Part shown: in pieces, positions 1 through 8,522 of the stretch | Numbering within the stretch: position 1 is the first letter of the stretch | Layout: each line of letters opens with the position of its first letter | DNA from: Echinostoma caproni | Lineage: Eukaryota; Platyhelminthes; Trematoda; Plagiorchiida; Echinostomatidae | Length of the DNA: 12,542 bases | Reading direction: 5' to 3' | Assembly (NCBI GenBank): GCA_900618425.1 | Contig: UZAN01050403.1 | Coordinates: forward strand, 5,909-18,450 | The notes under the pieces: generated by a model | What the model was told of the DNA's origin: nothing | Seen by the model: the letters and a program-made list of their open reading frames with translations, nothing else | The model's database searches: none | Position numbers and translations under genes: made by a program

Positions 1-797
1 TAGAATCATTTTTGTGACTACAACGATTAAACAAATCGGCAAGTATCCGAAAACGATAGTTTTTCGTAATGAAAGAAAACAAAACAAAAATTACCGTTAT
101 CTGAAGGTGCAAAACATTTCAACGTGTGGAATTAGATAAAAATAAGAAGAACAAGGAGATGTGGTGTGCTGAATCGAAGTGCGAACAGAACGCGAAAGAA
201 AGATTCCGGATGGATTCCATATGCCGGATAAATAAAACCCCAAAACTGAATGAACCAATCGCCATATTGAAAACACATTTATCTTAGAGCAGGAAATCAA
301 GTGAGTGGTATCCAAAAACTGTCCAGTAGTGTCACAAAACATTCCATAGATGATAGTGTAATAGTTCCTTAATTAGAAGACGTCTGTGAGCACATGTCCT
401 CTAGAAGCCTATCCGTTTACTCCCACACATGTACCTACAAATAGTATTACCGATAGACTTTACCCAATCCAAACCATACACACTAAACAGCGGGGCTACC
501 TACGGAAACTCACGTTTTGCGGAACAAAAACGGTAAACAAACAGCGTACTGTCAACAGACTCGTGAACGAAATCGAACAGTAATGAGTAATGAGCACAGA
601 ATGTTTGAAGCAATAAGGTGGTAGGGATCAAGTACGTGCTTTCAGAGTGGCGTGCGATGAGAACGACTAGATGACTCGGGAGATAGGATCAACGACGGAG
701 TCACAGAAAAATCTGAGAAAACAGACAATGGGAATTGCATTCGCTCTTAATTTCACTTATCCCTTCTTCCCGGTGAAACAGGATCAGAGAACAGAAA
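1..797. other. Non-coding or unassigned sequence, 3' side of the minus-strand gene
   Basis: No gene can be supported here. One plus-strand frame (377-583, 68 codons) opens right after an acceptor-like ttccttaattag and ends at TAA. It is short enough to be chance and matches no family I know. A plus-strand AATAAA is at 231-236. On the minus strand I see no AATAAA or ATTAAA, so no polyadenylation site for the gene at 798-1685 is visible. That gene may therefore be spliced onward out of the window. Confidence 0.4.
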
Positions 798-1685
798 TCA
801 GCGAGCCACAGCCCCCGGTTTTGGACGCTTTGTGTTCGCAGGCAATGTACTGGTTAAACTACACCCAGTAACAAGAGCAGCCAAATTCTCACATTCGGCC
901 GCCTGTTGTCCACGTAGACGAGCCAATCGTTGTTCCCGCAATTTGTACAGCGCTTTCAACCACATTGGTCGCATATCCGATGTGCGGGTGGTGGTTGTGG
1001 TGCTGCTAATCGTTGGGTCATGAGTGTGTTCGACCGGAGGAAATGTGAATTTGTCTATTGTTGTTTCCGTCGGGGAAGTGCCACCTTCCGGCTGTGTAGT
1101 GACCGTCGGTGAAGGTGCTAAGCTGTTCACGGAACTGCTTTCCGAATTGGCCTGCACAACAGGTGATTGTGGTTCGCTTGGGGTACCCACATCAGTGGTG
1201 GGAACATCTGAAGAAATACCCAATGAAGGAATACGTATCCAGAATGGCGGCCTCGTTTCCTCGGTGCTTTTGGCATCCGTATCTTGTGTGCTGCATTCGT
1301 CCACTTTTTCTGTGGATGATTTTGGTAGGCGAGTTTGGGATGAACGATCCAAAAATCGCCCTACTTTCGATAGGGATCGTGTGACCCTGTACGGTGGTGA
1401 TGTGCGCGATCCGTCTCCTGGGGAACTTTCTCCGGATGGCATTATATTTGAGCAATTCGCATCGGCCAACACATCGGATCCAAGATGACCAGTTACATCA
1501 GACAGACGTCGTCGGAACTGGGTACGCTGAAACTCCAAGTGACGCAAAGCTTTCGTTTCGGCTCTGGATAACTGACGGTTTATCAGTTCCAGACGTCGAT
1601 TCTCAATAGTTTGAAGCATTTTTAGGCGCCGTGCCTTCACTTCAGCCGGAGTCAAAATTAGGGATTGTGAGCGTTTCTGTTCCAT
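798..1685 (-). CDS. Unrecognised Arg-rich, Ser/Thr/Pro-rich protein, probably one exon of a larger gene
   Basis: This is by far the longest frame relative to chance in the window. The first in-frame ATG (1685-1683) gives 295 residues beginning MEQKRSQSL and ending at TGA 800-798. Residues about 12-62 are highly charged and predicted helical, with many Arg and Leu (KARRLKMLQ, ENRRLELINRQ, QFRRRL). Residues about 65-238 are low-complexity Ser/Thr/Pro, with a Thr run at 229-233. Residues about 239-273 form a second basic Leu/Arg helix (MWLKALYKLREQRLARLRG). No signal peptide, membrane segment or catalytic motif is seen. This composition suits a scaffold or cytoskeletal regulator, but that is inference. 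The frame stays open upstream to about 2005 without an ATG. The ATG context is weak (T at -3, G at +4), so the start may lie in an upstream exon. The TGA could be the true end or lie beyond an unseen splice donor. I do not recognise the family. Confidence 0.7.
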   Translation of the reverse strand: MEQKRSQSLILTPAEVKARRLKMLQTIENRRLELINRQLSRAETKALRHLEFQRTQFRRRLSDVTGHLGSDVLADANCSNIMPSGESSPGDGSRTSPPYRVTRSLSKVGRFLDRSSQTRLPKSSTEKVDECSTQDTDAKSTEETRPPFWIRIPSLGISSDVPTTDVGTPSEPQSPVVQANSESSSVNSLAPSPTVTTQPEGGTSPTETTIDKFTFPPVEHTHDPTISSTTTTTRTSDMRPMWLKALYKLREQRLARLRGQQAAECENLAALVTGCSLTSTLPANTKRPKPGAVAR

Positions 1686-2004
1686 AGATTTGGTGTTTTC
1701 CGTTCCGGACTTAATTTCACCGAAGAACGTACGTGTACAAGGATAGATCACAGTTAGAGTCTGAGCGTATACCACACGGTTGTCGGGAGCGTCCTCAAGC
1801 ACGCATTTGTGAGAGATGAGTTGGTTCGTCGGAACTAAACTCGAAAACGAGGAGAACAGAGCGAATAACAGAAAAACGGATGAACTCACNCTCACACGAT
1901 CATACACACACACACACACACTAGCCCAAATCACTCGTATTCGTGGTACGTAAAGGTAGATGTGCGCTCCCCCACACGCACACTGAGAGAGATCGCACTT
2001 GACT
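1686..2004 (-). promoter_or_regulatory. Probable 5' UTR or upstream exon of the minus-strand gene, with (AC)9
   Basis: The reading frame of the 798-1685 gene continues open through this stretch to a TAA near 2005, but it has no ATG, only a GTG at 1934-1932. It includes an (AC)9 tract at 1904-1921 and the ambiguous base at 1890. A minus-strand GTGAG-type donor-like sequence overlaps the N. I read it as 5' UTR or the 5' side of the same exon. No TATA box or transcription start can be placed. Confidence 0.35.
1904..1921. repeat. Microsatellite (AC)9
   Basis: Nine AC units lie inside the open stretch upstream of the minus-strand gene. They give a meaningless Val-Cys run if translated, which argues that this part is untranslated. 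Confidence 0.9.
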
Positions 2005-2354
2005 TAGTGCGACCGAAGGTGTGTATCTAATTAGCACCCACTCGACCCTGGATCTTCAAATAAACCAATGACCACGACTATGAAGAACCCTGTTGCAACA
2101 CGCTCTCGTGCTCGTGTGCGTCCGTGTGTACTCGCTTTCAATTCACGGGCAAAGATACATTTGTATATCAGCGTGTGACCACAAAATTAGTACACGATCA
2201 GTCAAACACTTTCTGGCCTAATTCGTGAACATGTATGATGATGATGATGATCGTGAAGCGATGAAAAGTGGGTTCAACTAACAATCCCCGAATATTTTCA
2301 CAAACCATTACACATCCGTCCAAGTCACTCAGGTGTGATTAGCGCTTGGGTGAA

Positions 2355-2385
<31 letters not shown>

Positions 2386-2386
2386 G
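2355..2386. repeat. Compound microsatellite (AG)10(CGAG)3
   Basis: Ten AG units (2355-2374) run directly into three CGAG units (2375-2386). The transition looks like a single AG-to-CG substitution spread by slippage. It lies about 670 bp upstream of the minus-strand gene's first ATG. On the minus strand it is a CT tract, a sequence type often found in animal promoters. Confidence 0.9.
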
Positions 2387-2623
2387 AAAAAAATGAGATA
2401 CAGCACACGTGTTAATCTGTCCCTCCTCCTCCTCCTCATCTTTGTTGGTGTGTGTGTGTTCATTCCCCGGCTTTCCGCCTCCTTGTTGTCCTCTTGTCAT
2501 CCCACCACCATCCAAGCCCAGCCAATTCCGATCCTCGAACCACAAACCCCAGTGGGTCTAACCAAATGGGTCATATGTTTGTTACACATATATCTATCCA
2601 TAGTTTGGGGTGAGAAGTTCTGA

Positions 2624-2624
<1 letters not shown>

Positions 2625-2660
<36 letters not shown>
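2625..2660. repeat. Microsatellite (CA)18
   Basis: Eighteen uninterrupted CA units begin two bases after a TGA stop of a weak plus-strand frame. This is the longest microsatellite in the window and a likely length-polymorphic site. Confidence 0.95.
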
Positions 2661-2665
<5 letters not shown>

Positions 2666-2692
2666 CCATTGATACCTAGTCTTTGGTTCTAA

Positions 2693-3158
2693 AAATGTCT
2701 CCATCTTTTTGGATTCTTTTGTATAAGGGTAAGGGTATGCTCGTGGCACGTGATCGCACATTGACTTGAAATTGTCACCAGATCACCTAGATTGCAGCAA
2801 ATATCGGTCCAGTGCTGTGCCTCATAGACTGATCCGCAACTGGGGATTGAAAAAGAACTAGCACGATGGCACGAATAATTTTAGGTTAACCAAAATATAT
2901 TGAACAATTGAATGCCCGTGTTTATCGGAACTAGGTAATCAGCACAGATTTCAACAGACAGGACGCCCAGGTTATAGTTAAAATTCATAGATGAAGTATT
3001 TTACCACAGTGAACAATGAACAAAAACGAATAAACAGACCTTGGTTATCTCGAACGGAAGTACTGACGATTGTGTCGTGTATGTGTCACTTCTTCTTGGT
3101 NATGCAGAACATCCCTATCTGCATTTGTTCCTTGTTTTCTTGTCTCTATCTGTTTTAG
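2693..3158. other. Unassigned non-coding sequence
   Basis: No open frame, repeat or RNA is visible. It contains the second ambiguous base (3101). Its last 40 bases are pyrimidine-rich and end in a splice-acceptor-like TAG, so part of it may be intron. Confidence 0.4.
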
Positions 3159-3287
3159 CTATTCCGGTTTTTTAACCGTAATGCGGCTTTGATCTGGAAC
3201 GTGAATGTGCACTCTGAGACTTTTCCAGTGACGTGCGAAGAAACAGCGCAGGTGGTCTCTGCTAACACTGGATTCGGACGGACATGA
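3159..3287 (+). CDS. Candidate terminal exon (weak)
   Basis: A good 3' splice site consensus (pyrimidine tract then tgttttag, ending 3158) is followed by 42 open codons and TGA at 3285-3287. A canonical AATAAA lies 71 bp downstream at 3358-3363. The reading frame is blocked by the TAG of the acceptor itself, as expected if it opens by splicing. The other two frames close within about a dozen codons. The deduced peptide begins LFRFFNRNAALIW and contains HSETFPVTCEETAQ; it resembles nothing I know. A run of 42 codons alone is not significant. The three signals together make a modest case. No matching upstream exon was identified. Confidence 0.2.
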   Translation, partial: LFRFFNRNAALIWNVNVHSETFPVTCEETAQVVSANTGFGRT

Positions 3288-3739
3288 AGTATGGGAGGGG
3301 GGATGTATTCATTGGGGTGTCCTGAAAAAAAACCAGGACAAAACATTGATCCAGCAGAATAAATAGGCAGATAAGTACAGATTGTACGAGCTTATTTGTC
3401 CGACCCATGAAATGATCGCATTGCTTCGTACGGCATGTCAATCACTTCACTTCGCTAATTGACATCGAGTAATCTTTCGCAAGTTTTATTCGTGTTTAAC
3501 CTAAAATTCTGCAAGACGTTTAGTGTTTGTAAGGGAAGAGGGCATAAACCTGTTTAGTTAATTCCAGCAGGAAGAGTTTGTAAAGAGAAAAACCAAGATA
3601 ATAAACAGATAGTTGGATTTATCCGCAATAAAACTACCATCTCCATTCGGTAATCACGGGATATATTTAGAACCTATTCGATTTACTCATAAGAGAAAGA
3701 AAATGAAGACGATTGAGTGTGACTGCAGTTGATTATGAT

Positions 3740-4283
3740 GGATACAACTACAACGCGGTGTTCGAACACCGCTGTCTACGTTGCATTGTACGAGTCTGGT
3801 GGGGTAACTGGACGAGCAACGCTGAGATTAGATGTAGAGTTTTAGGTAATTGTGATCGTCCACTGGAGCGGGCAGTCAACCTCCATAGACTACGCTGGCT
3901 GGGACGTCACCATTTAGGTTGCCACGACAAGCGATGTTTGCCGAGGCAGGTCAAGGGCGATCAAACGAAGATCTGGCATGAGGGTATGAAAACTCTGACC
4001 AAGAGACTGGTTCACGTAGGTCCCGTTAGGCATCCTGGCTGGGGACCCCGGGATCATGGTCACGGATGGTTAGAGACACTGAGCGATATGGCTGGGTGTC
4101 GCAAACAGTAGCGCTCATGCATCTACTCATTATTCTTGTAATTTCAGTCTATTTAAATGCGCTATCTTCCGCTGGAATCTGCTGTCGATATTCTAATCTT
4201 CATTCTGCTTTTTTATCCAAATGGGCAACCAAAACCGGCGCACGAAAGTGCATGGTTAATGTAAGAACGGAACTGAACTGAAC
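3740..4283 (+). mobile_element. 5'-truncated, decayed RTE-type non-LTR retrotransposon tail
   Basis: The frame read from 3713 to 4111 gives the C-terminal end of a non-LTR reverse transcriptase polyprotein. The ordered landmarks are VFEHRCLRCIVRVWW, then NLHRLRWLG, then QTKIWHEGMKTLT, then HPGWGPRD and WLETLSDMA. This succession is typical of RTE-like elements in flukes, from my knowledge of the family. The catalytic fingers and palm lie upstream and are missing, so the copy is 5'-truncated near 3715-3750. Between the WLG and QTK landmarks the usual linker appears shortened, which suggests an internal deletion. The frame ends at TAG 4109-4111, exactly where family members carry a conserved Trp codon, and the frame continues sensibly after it (RSC). 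The 3' end, with repeated GAACT units at 4270-4283, fits the short tandem tails of RTE elements. It is dead and non-autonomous. Confidence 0.8.
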
Positions 4284-5220
4284 AATGGGGAAAGATCACA
4301 AAGATCCAAATTATCCATTTCTCTCGCAAATGTTCCCAATTTTGTACTTATTCACTGCTTGATTGATGGTAAAATCTACCCCAGGACTAAAACCCCGAAT
4401 CGGTTGAACCCCACTCCATCAGATATGTACGTAATTTGAACGGCTTAGAAGACAATAATATCCGGTCTAGATGGTCATTCTAAAGCGCTGTATTATCCTG
4501 TTCGAGGCGACCAAGTTGCTTTTCAGCTTACCAATAAGCTCCTTCCAGATTTGTTGTCTACATATCACGCACCCAAAAAGTTTGTGCTCACTGCAGACTT
4601 TACTTATTATCGTCTTGTGCTTTCGGATTCCCCTAGACCGGTTGAAATTTTAAGCCACAGTTAAAACCTGGTGAAAGTGAAGTAAGTGAAACGCCTTGAT
4701 GATAATTCATGGTGTTACTGTTCCAAACCAAACGGATGTACAGTTTGAACTCACTATTGATTGAAACTGATTACTCAGGTGCCAATCGGCTATTGAGAAT
4801 GATGGAGTATCAAAAGGGTGTATATCAGTTCATCTAAGGATTTTGGTCACCCGTCTCACTTATAATGACATCCTGAAGTGATGATTCGTATCTACTTTAT
4901 TTCCTGCATTCGATCTATTGTTTAACGCCAGTCGAGTTAGTTGACATTGAAAGTTGGTTCCACCTTGAAGTGGACAGATGAAGCAAGACAACAGGATGTT
5001 GTTTCAACCTCTGTTCCCAACACCTGATCAGTTGAACCTGTGGAAATGCGGCAGTAAAGACAGTGAACCAACACTTGGTTTAGTGTATGTTTAAGGTCCA
5101 GTAAGTGTGCGAAACTGCAATGCAAAGTGCCTCAGGCTCTCCCAGATCAGGTGATTTGACACGATTGCGCAACAAGATGTCCCCCGGCTCTTTTCCTGGT
5201 GATTCCGGATGATACGAGGT
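4284..5220. other. Unassigned non-coding sequence
   Basis: No gene, RNA or repeat can be supported. An acceptor/donor pair at 4636/4682 (good pyrimidine tract, GTAAGT) encloses 45 bases closed in all three frames. A 38-codon frame from ATG 4978 looks ordinary. GTAAGT at 5101 is an isolated donor-like site. Confidence 0.4.
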
Positions 5221-5223
5221 TGA

Positions 5224-5812
5224 ACGAACAAATTACGAAACAGCGAGGCTACGGCGAAACGGAGTAATGGGGATTCTGGAAACGGCGAGCAATCACGCGT
5301 AAACAAAAGCTCCGTGGATGGAGGCGGACAGGTTAAAACAAGCCATCGGGAAAAAGTAAACAAAACGCCATGCATCCAAACAGTTCAGCCGGATGTAAAT
5401 ACGCACACACAAATATTAATGAGTGGATTGCCAAGAGTTACAATATTATGTGAGCGAACCTGAAGGATTAGATTGTTTTAAATCGTGCAGAAGTTGTGCG
5501 CGCCGATGGCACGATGAGGACAACTTGACCACACTGGTACTAATCACAAAAGATGGAGCAAAAGAAGTGAAAACCAAAGTCACAAGATCCTACAGTTCAG
5601 TTATGCTTACTGGGAAACTAAATATCAGACTTGGAAAATCCGTCACCTAAGGCCCCTTTCTACAGAATGGACCTAATATTAAGTCGGGGAAGATCCAAGT
5701 AGCCTGCCACCAAGAAAGTTGGGGTTCATGGTCAAAATTCGCCTACTTCTGGAAATCTGTTCAAGTATCTTCAACGAACAATTCAAAGATACTCTCTGGA
5801 TTCACTGACTGA
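5224..5812 (+). pseudogene. Stop-poor degenerate coding-like region (weak)
   Basis: Two plus-strand frames together cover about 590 bp with few stops. From 5224 to 5463 one frame is open for 79 codons with purine-first codons (segments such as AKRSNGDSGNGEQ and HREKVNKTPC). The neighbouring frame is open from 5423 to TAA 5648-5650 (segments DCFKSCRSCARRWHDED and TKDGAKEVKTKV). It then continues open for another 53 codons until TGA at 5810-5812. One frameshift near 5440 and one nonsense codon would explain it as a decayed gene or transposon frame. It could also be chance, as frames near 80 codons are not rare here. I do not recognise the protein. Confidence 0.22.
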
Positions 5813-6741
5813 TGGAACCGCGAAATCGTGAAACACTTTCTCTTATTACCTTTCTATATTCAGGCTCAGAATCAACAAATTTTTTTATTGCACATAATGT
5901 GAGTTCCAGTGAAAGAGGAAATCCCTATAGTCAAACAGTGTACTGTAAAAGGAGGAGTAGCGGAAAATTCACTTAAGATCCAGCTTATTGATTCTACGTT
6001 TGGAGAGTGTTAGGTTGTAAGTCAAACGATCAACAGAAAGTGGGACGATAATCCACAACTTGGCATTTCGAGCAAAAGAAGAAGATTGGACAATTACATC
6101 TGTTAACCGAAATCTAACAAGGTGCCTGTGTACGGGATAGGTAGGTGAAAGTTCTAGGAATAAGCACTGCGGAGGCAAGCTCTAAAGCACAAAAGCCAAA
6201 GAAGTAAAGGTAGAGCAGGGAAAATGAACCAGCTGCCCGACATTGGGCCATCGACTGCAGATTAGAGGTTAGGGAGGGGTCATCCATCAGCCGGATGGTG
6301 TTTGAACACGATCAAGAAGGGAAGGAGAAGAAGACAAAGCTCTGTCCCACACATGACTGCAGTATTCATGGGGGATTTGAGCTTTATGTGGTAGGAGAAG
6401 ATGAGCTGGGGTGAAGAACCGGTTACTGCGGAATAAAAAGACTAATCATGCGCGCAGCATGAGAAGTAAGTTGATTTGTAAAAGGGGAACAACAAAAGAC
6501 GAAGTTATAGTCAATCTCGGAGTAGAAACAGTCTCTGGAAAGCAGTTGGGGGAATCAAAAGATTTGTGTGTGTGTGTGTGTGTGTGAGGGGGGAGAGAAT
6601 GGATGATATTCACGATACGAGATCCAGGGGGAACACGAACATGGGCAGTTTAACCACTAAATATTCGTGCTAAAATCGATTAAAAGCATTTGAGACATCA
6701 AGCGAGACTAAGTGTTTTTCCGCAGTTATCGAGGGTTGCCG
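5813..6741. other. Purine-rich non-coding stretch with (TG)11
   Basis: From about 6180 to 6600 the plus strand is strongly A/G-rich, with blocks such as gggaaggagaagaagacaaag (6318-6338 region). It includes a (TG)11 tract at 6565-6586. No frame, RNA or known element is apparent. Strand asymmetry of this kind may mark a decayed repeat or a transcribed intron. Confidence 0.4.
6565..6586. repeat. Microsatellite (TG)11
   Basis: Eleven uninterrupted TG units are followed by a short G/A-rich run. It is a simple slippage repeat. Confidence 0.95.
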
Positions 6742-6820
6742 ACCAGGAAAGTGAGACAAGAACCAGCGCGTAACCGGGGGAACGGCGCTGCCGGTCTCCT
6801 GGTTAGGGTTTTCATACCCT
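6742..6820. other. GC-rich multi-part stem-loop followed by a small hairpin
   Basis: Three nested paired segments form one arm: ACCAG 6742-6746 with CTGGT 6799-6803, GAGAC 6753-6757 with GTCTC 6794-6798, and CAGCGC 6764-6769 with GCGCTG 6785-6790. This gives 16 pairs, interrupted by a bulge and an internal loop, closed by a 15-nt loop containing a G run. A second small hairpin follows at once: AGGGT 6805-6809 with ACCCT 6816-6820. The GC content is well above that of the flanks. It could be a structured RNA or the UTR of a retroelement; no family is recognised. Confidence 0.45.
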
Positions 6821-6840
6821 CATGCTAGGTCTTCGTTTGA

Positions 6841-6941
6841 CATGGGATTAATCAATTATGGTGAACGAGCCTTCGAATTATAAATTTAGTAATCTTTGTA
6901 TATTTGTACACGTTCGTTCACCAAAATCGATTAATCCCATG
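6841..6941. repeat. Long near-perfect inverted repeat (about 30-bp arms, 41-nt loop)
   Basis: The arm 6841-6870 pairs with 6912-6941. Twenty-seven of 30 positions are Watson-Crick, one is G/U, and two are mismatched (A/C and A/A). The outer ends read CATGGG and CCCATG. The loop is AT-rich. Such a stem is far beyond chance at this spacing. Candidates are a small foldback (MITE-like) element, a precursor-type hairpin RNA, or the terminal part of a retroelement. No target-site duplication is visible next to the arms. The loop is longer than in most microRNA precursors, so that reading is only a possibility. Confidence 0.8.
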
Positions 6942-8185
6942 TGTTATATATATATGCTTGTTTTTTTAAGTTAGCGACTGAAAAGATTAAATTAGATGTT
7001 AACATCTCGCAGCCTTTGTTTTCTTTCTGTATTGATGATAAAAACCCTGATATGTCATTGGTTTTGTATCGTTTTTGTTGTCCGTTAATTTGTAAATTAA
7101 TATGCTATATCTCCCATTGTTTGAGACACTGTGTTTATGCCGTCACTGAATTTGCAACCCCCTGGGGATGCACAAAGTCATTCCCCTATCTTGATTTGCC
7201 AGACCAATTGCGTTTTGTCACCACCTCTTAAATTGTCCACCTTGCAAAATGTCTTCCAGCTGTGCGTTGATTTTCAGGACCAGCGAAAGGTGGAAACAAA
7301 ACGGCCCACCTGTCTTTACCGGATGCACGCACGGGGACGGGGTGAAAGGGTTTGTCAGCTGTGATCATGCTCTGCGTTTGAATCAGTTTCACCGGATTTC
7401 AGTAAAAATGAACCACAGTTGTATCTTTCCACTCAGCCGTGTTTCCGAACTGTTGACAGACCCGGAATCATAATCTTGGTTTACCAGTCATTGTGGTTAA
7501 CGGGAAAATAAATGTGGTGATCCAGACTTACGTGACCGCAAACAAGGCACGGCTAGTTACAGTTTCATGCCATCCAACCACCGTTCAGAAAGCTCGACCA
7601 ATGGTACACCGGGCGAACATTACATACGAGTTAGTACATGTGATGCATCGACGCAAACGCTTACGTGACTGGACGACGGTCCTTTAACTAATGATACGGC
7701 CTAATACCTATAAAACATGCTCTGATTCTATCAATAAACATAAGCATTTGCTGCTATCAATCCCTTGTGTATTTCATTGGTGTCCGCAGTTCGGATTGGA
7801 GCCAATTCAGTTCTGAGCATTACAGCATGGGTTATCGTATTCCTATATTCAGTACTATTCCGATTATCACAATAAATCACGAACGTATCTCTATGATAAC
7901 CCAATTCAGAAAGATCACTTTCATATGAAGAGGGAGTAAACGATAGGAATGGATAAAGACCGACCGCGGGGTATGCGTGCTTCCGTGATTTGACAGATCT
8001 GTTCGTATTCTCACAACAGTTCATCAAGCAGACCAGTAACGGAATCACATAACCAGAACGAAAACCTTAGTTGTGAAACATAAACGATCAGAGGAGCTTT
8101 TTAACTGAGACCAAACTAGTGTAAATAGTTTGTTAGAAATGCACAACGAAACTTGACCCTTCTTTGTAATTTTTTCTTCTATCAG
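6942..8185. other. Unassigned sequence, no supported gene
   Basis: Several 60-105-codon frames exist on both strands (for example minus 7731-8048 and plus 7460-7687, the latter followed by AATAAA at 7733-7738). None has a recognisable product, and their number is about what chance predicts. A 7-base AT run follows the hairpin near 6946-6955. The last 25 bases form a strong pyrimidine tract ending in the acceptor-like cttctatcag at 8176-8185. Confidence 0.4.
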
Positions 8186-8522
8186 CAACGGAACTCCGAA
8201 ACATGTCGTTTCACAACCTGTTTCAACTACGTGAAATATGAACAACTGAGGTGAGATAATGCGTATAGTTACAGATTGCCCGATCCCCTACACTATCGGC
8301 TAATAGCCGAATCTTTATCCGGTTCGTAGAGCAAACTGTAAACTGAGTTGGTTGCCACTGGCATCAGTGGTGATTTTTTTGCTCTCGTTTTGTGCACAAA
8401 GAAACAGATCGATTTGTCTGAAAAATGCAACAATTCTATGCGATCTTGTGGGTCACATGAGCCGGAATCAGCCAAATATATACAATGGAGAAAAAGTTCG
8501 CAAGTCTGAGCTAGTTCAGTGA
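8186..8522 (+). CDS. Candidate two-exon fragment, 8186-8250 and 8330-8522 (weak)
   Basis: A strong acceptor (ttttttcttctatcag, ending 8185) and a strong donor (GAG then GTGAGA, from 8251) enclose 65 bp. Exactly one frame is open through this exon; it includes the motif CRFTTCFNYVKYEQL. It leaves two bases over. The next acceptor (ccggttcgtag, ending 8329) opens a frame of matching phase for 63 more codons to TGA 8520-8522. That frame includes a hydrophobic, membrane-like stretch (WLPLASVVIFLLSFCA). The intron would be 79 nt. Against it, the minus strand is also open over 8293-8601 (102 codons), no homology is recognised, and such combinations occur by chance. The first exon is not a multiple of three. 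Confidence 0.17.

Larger units (their letters stand above)
2005..2692. other. Microsatellite-rich intergenic or promoter region
   Basis: The stretch lies upstream of the minus-strand gene. It contains a short (ATG)n run near 2235-2250, an (AG)10-(CGAG)3 compound repeat at 2355-2386, a short CTC run near 2421-2436 and a (CA)18 tract at 2625-2660. A plus-strand frame (2393-2623) starts with a hydrophobic, signal-peptide-like stretch. Its Leu run comes from the CTC repeat, so it is treated only as a weak candidate. No other coding signal is seen. Confidence 0.5.

Noticed and set aside
1024..1488. 154-codon plus-strand frame
   Set aside because: It is a mirror of the minus-strand gene, whose Ser/Thr/Pro codons keep the opposite strand open.
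2393..2623. Small secreted-protein-like frame (MRYSTRVNLSLLLLLIF start)
   Set aside because: The Leu run is a product of a CTC repeat, and the frame is bounded by microsatellites; there is no supporting signal.
4399..4409. B-box-like GGTTGAACCCC
   Set aside because: There is no A box or SINE body around it.
4637..4681. Exon-like segment between a strong acceptor and GTAAGT
   Set aside because: All three frames contain stops within 45 bp.
4978..5094. 38-codon frame MKQDNRMLFQP...
   Set aside because: Too short, without splice or polyadenylation context.
5807..5837. Hammerhead-like CTGATGG followed by GAAAC
   Set aside because: Position A9 is G, and no stem II or cleavage triplet can be drawn, so this is coincidence.
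7731..8048. 105-codon minus-strand frame
   Set aside because: It begins at GTG, has no recognised product, and frames of this length are expected a few times by chance.
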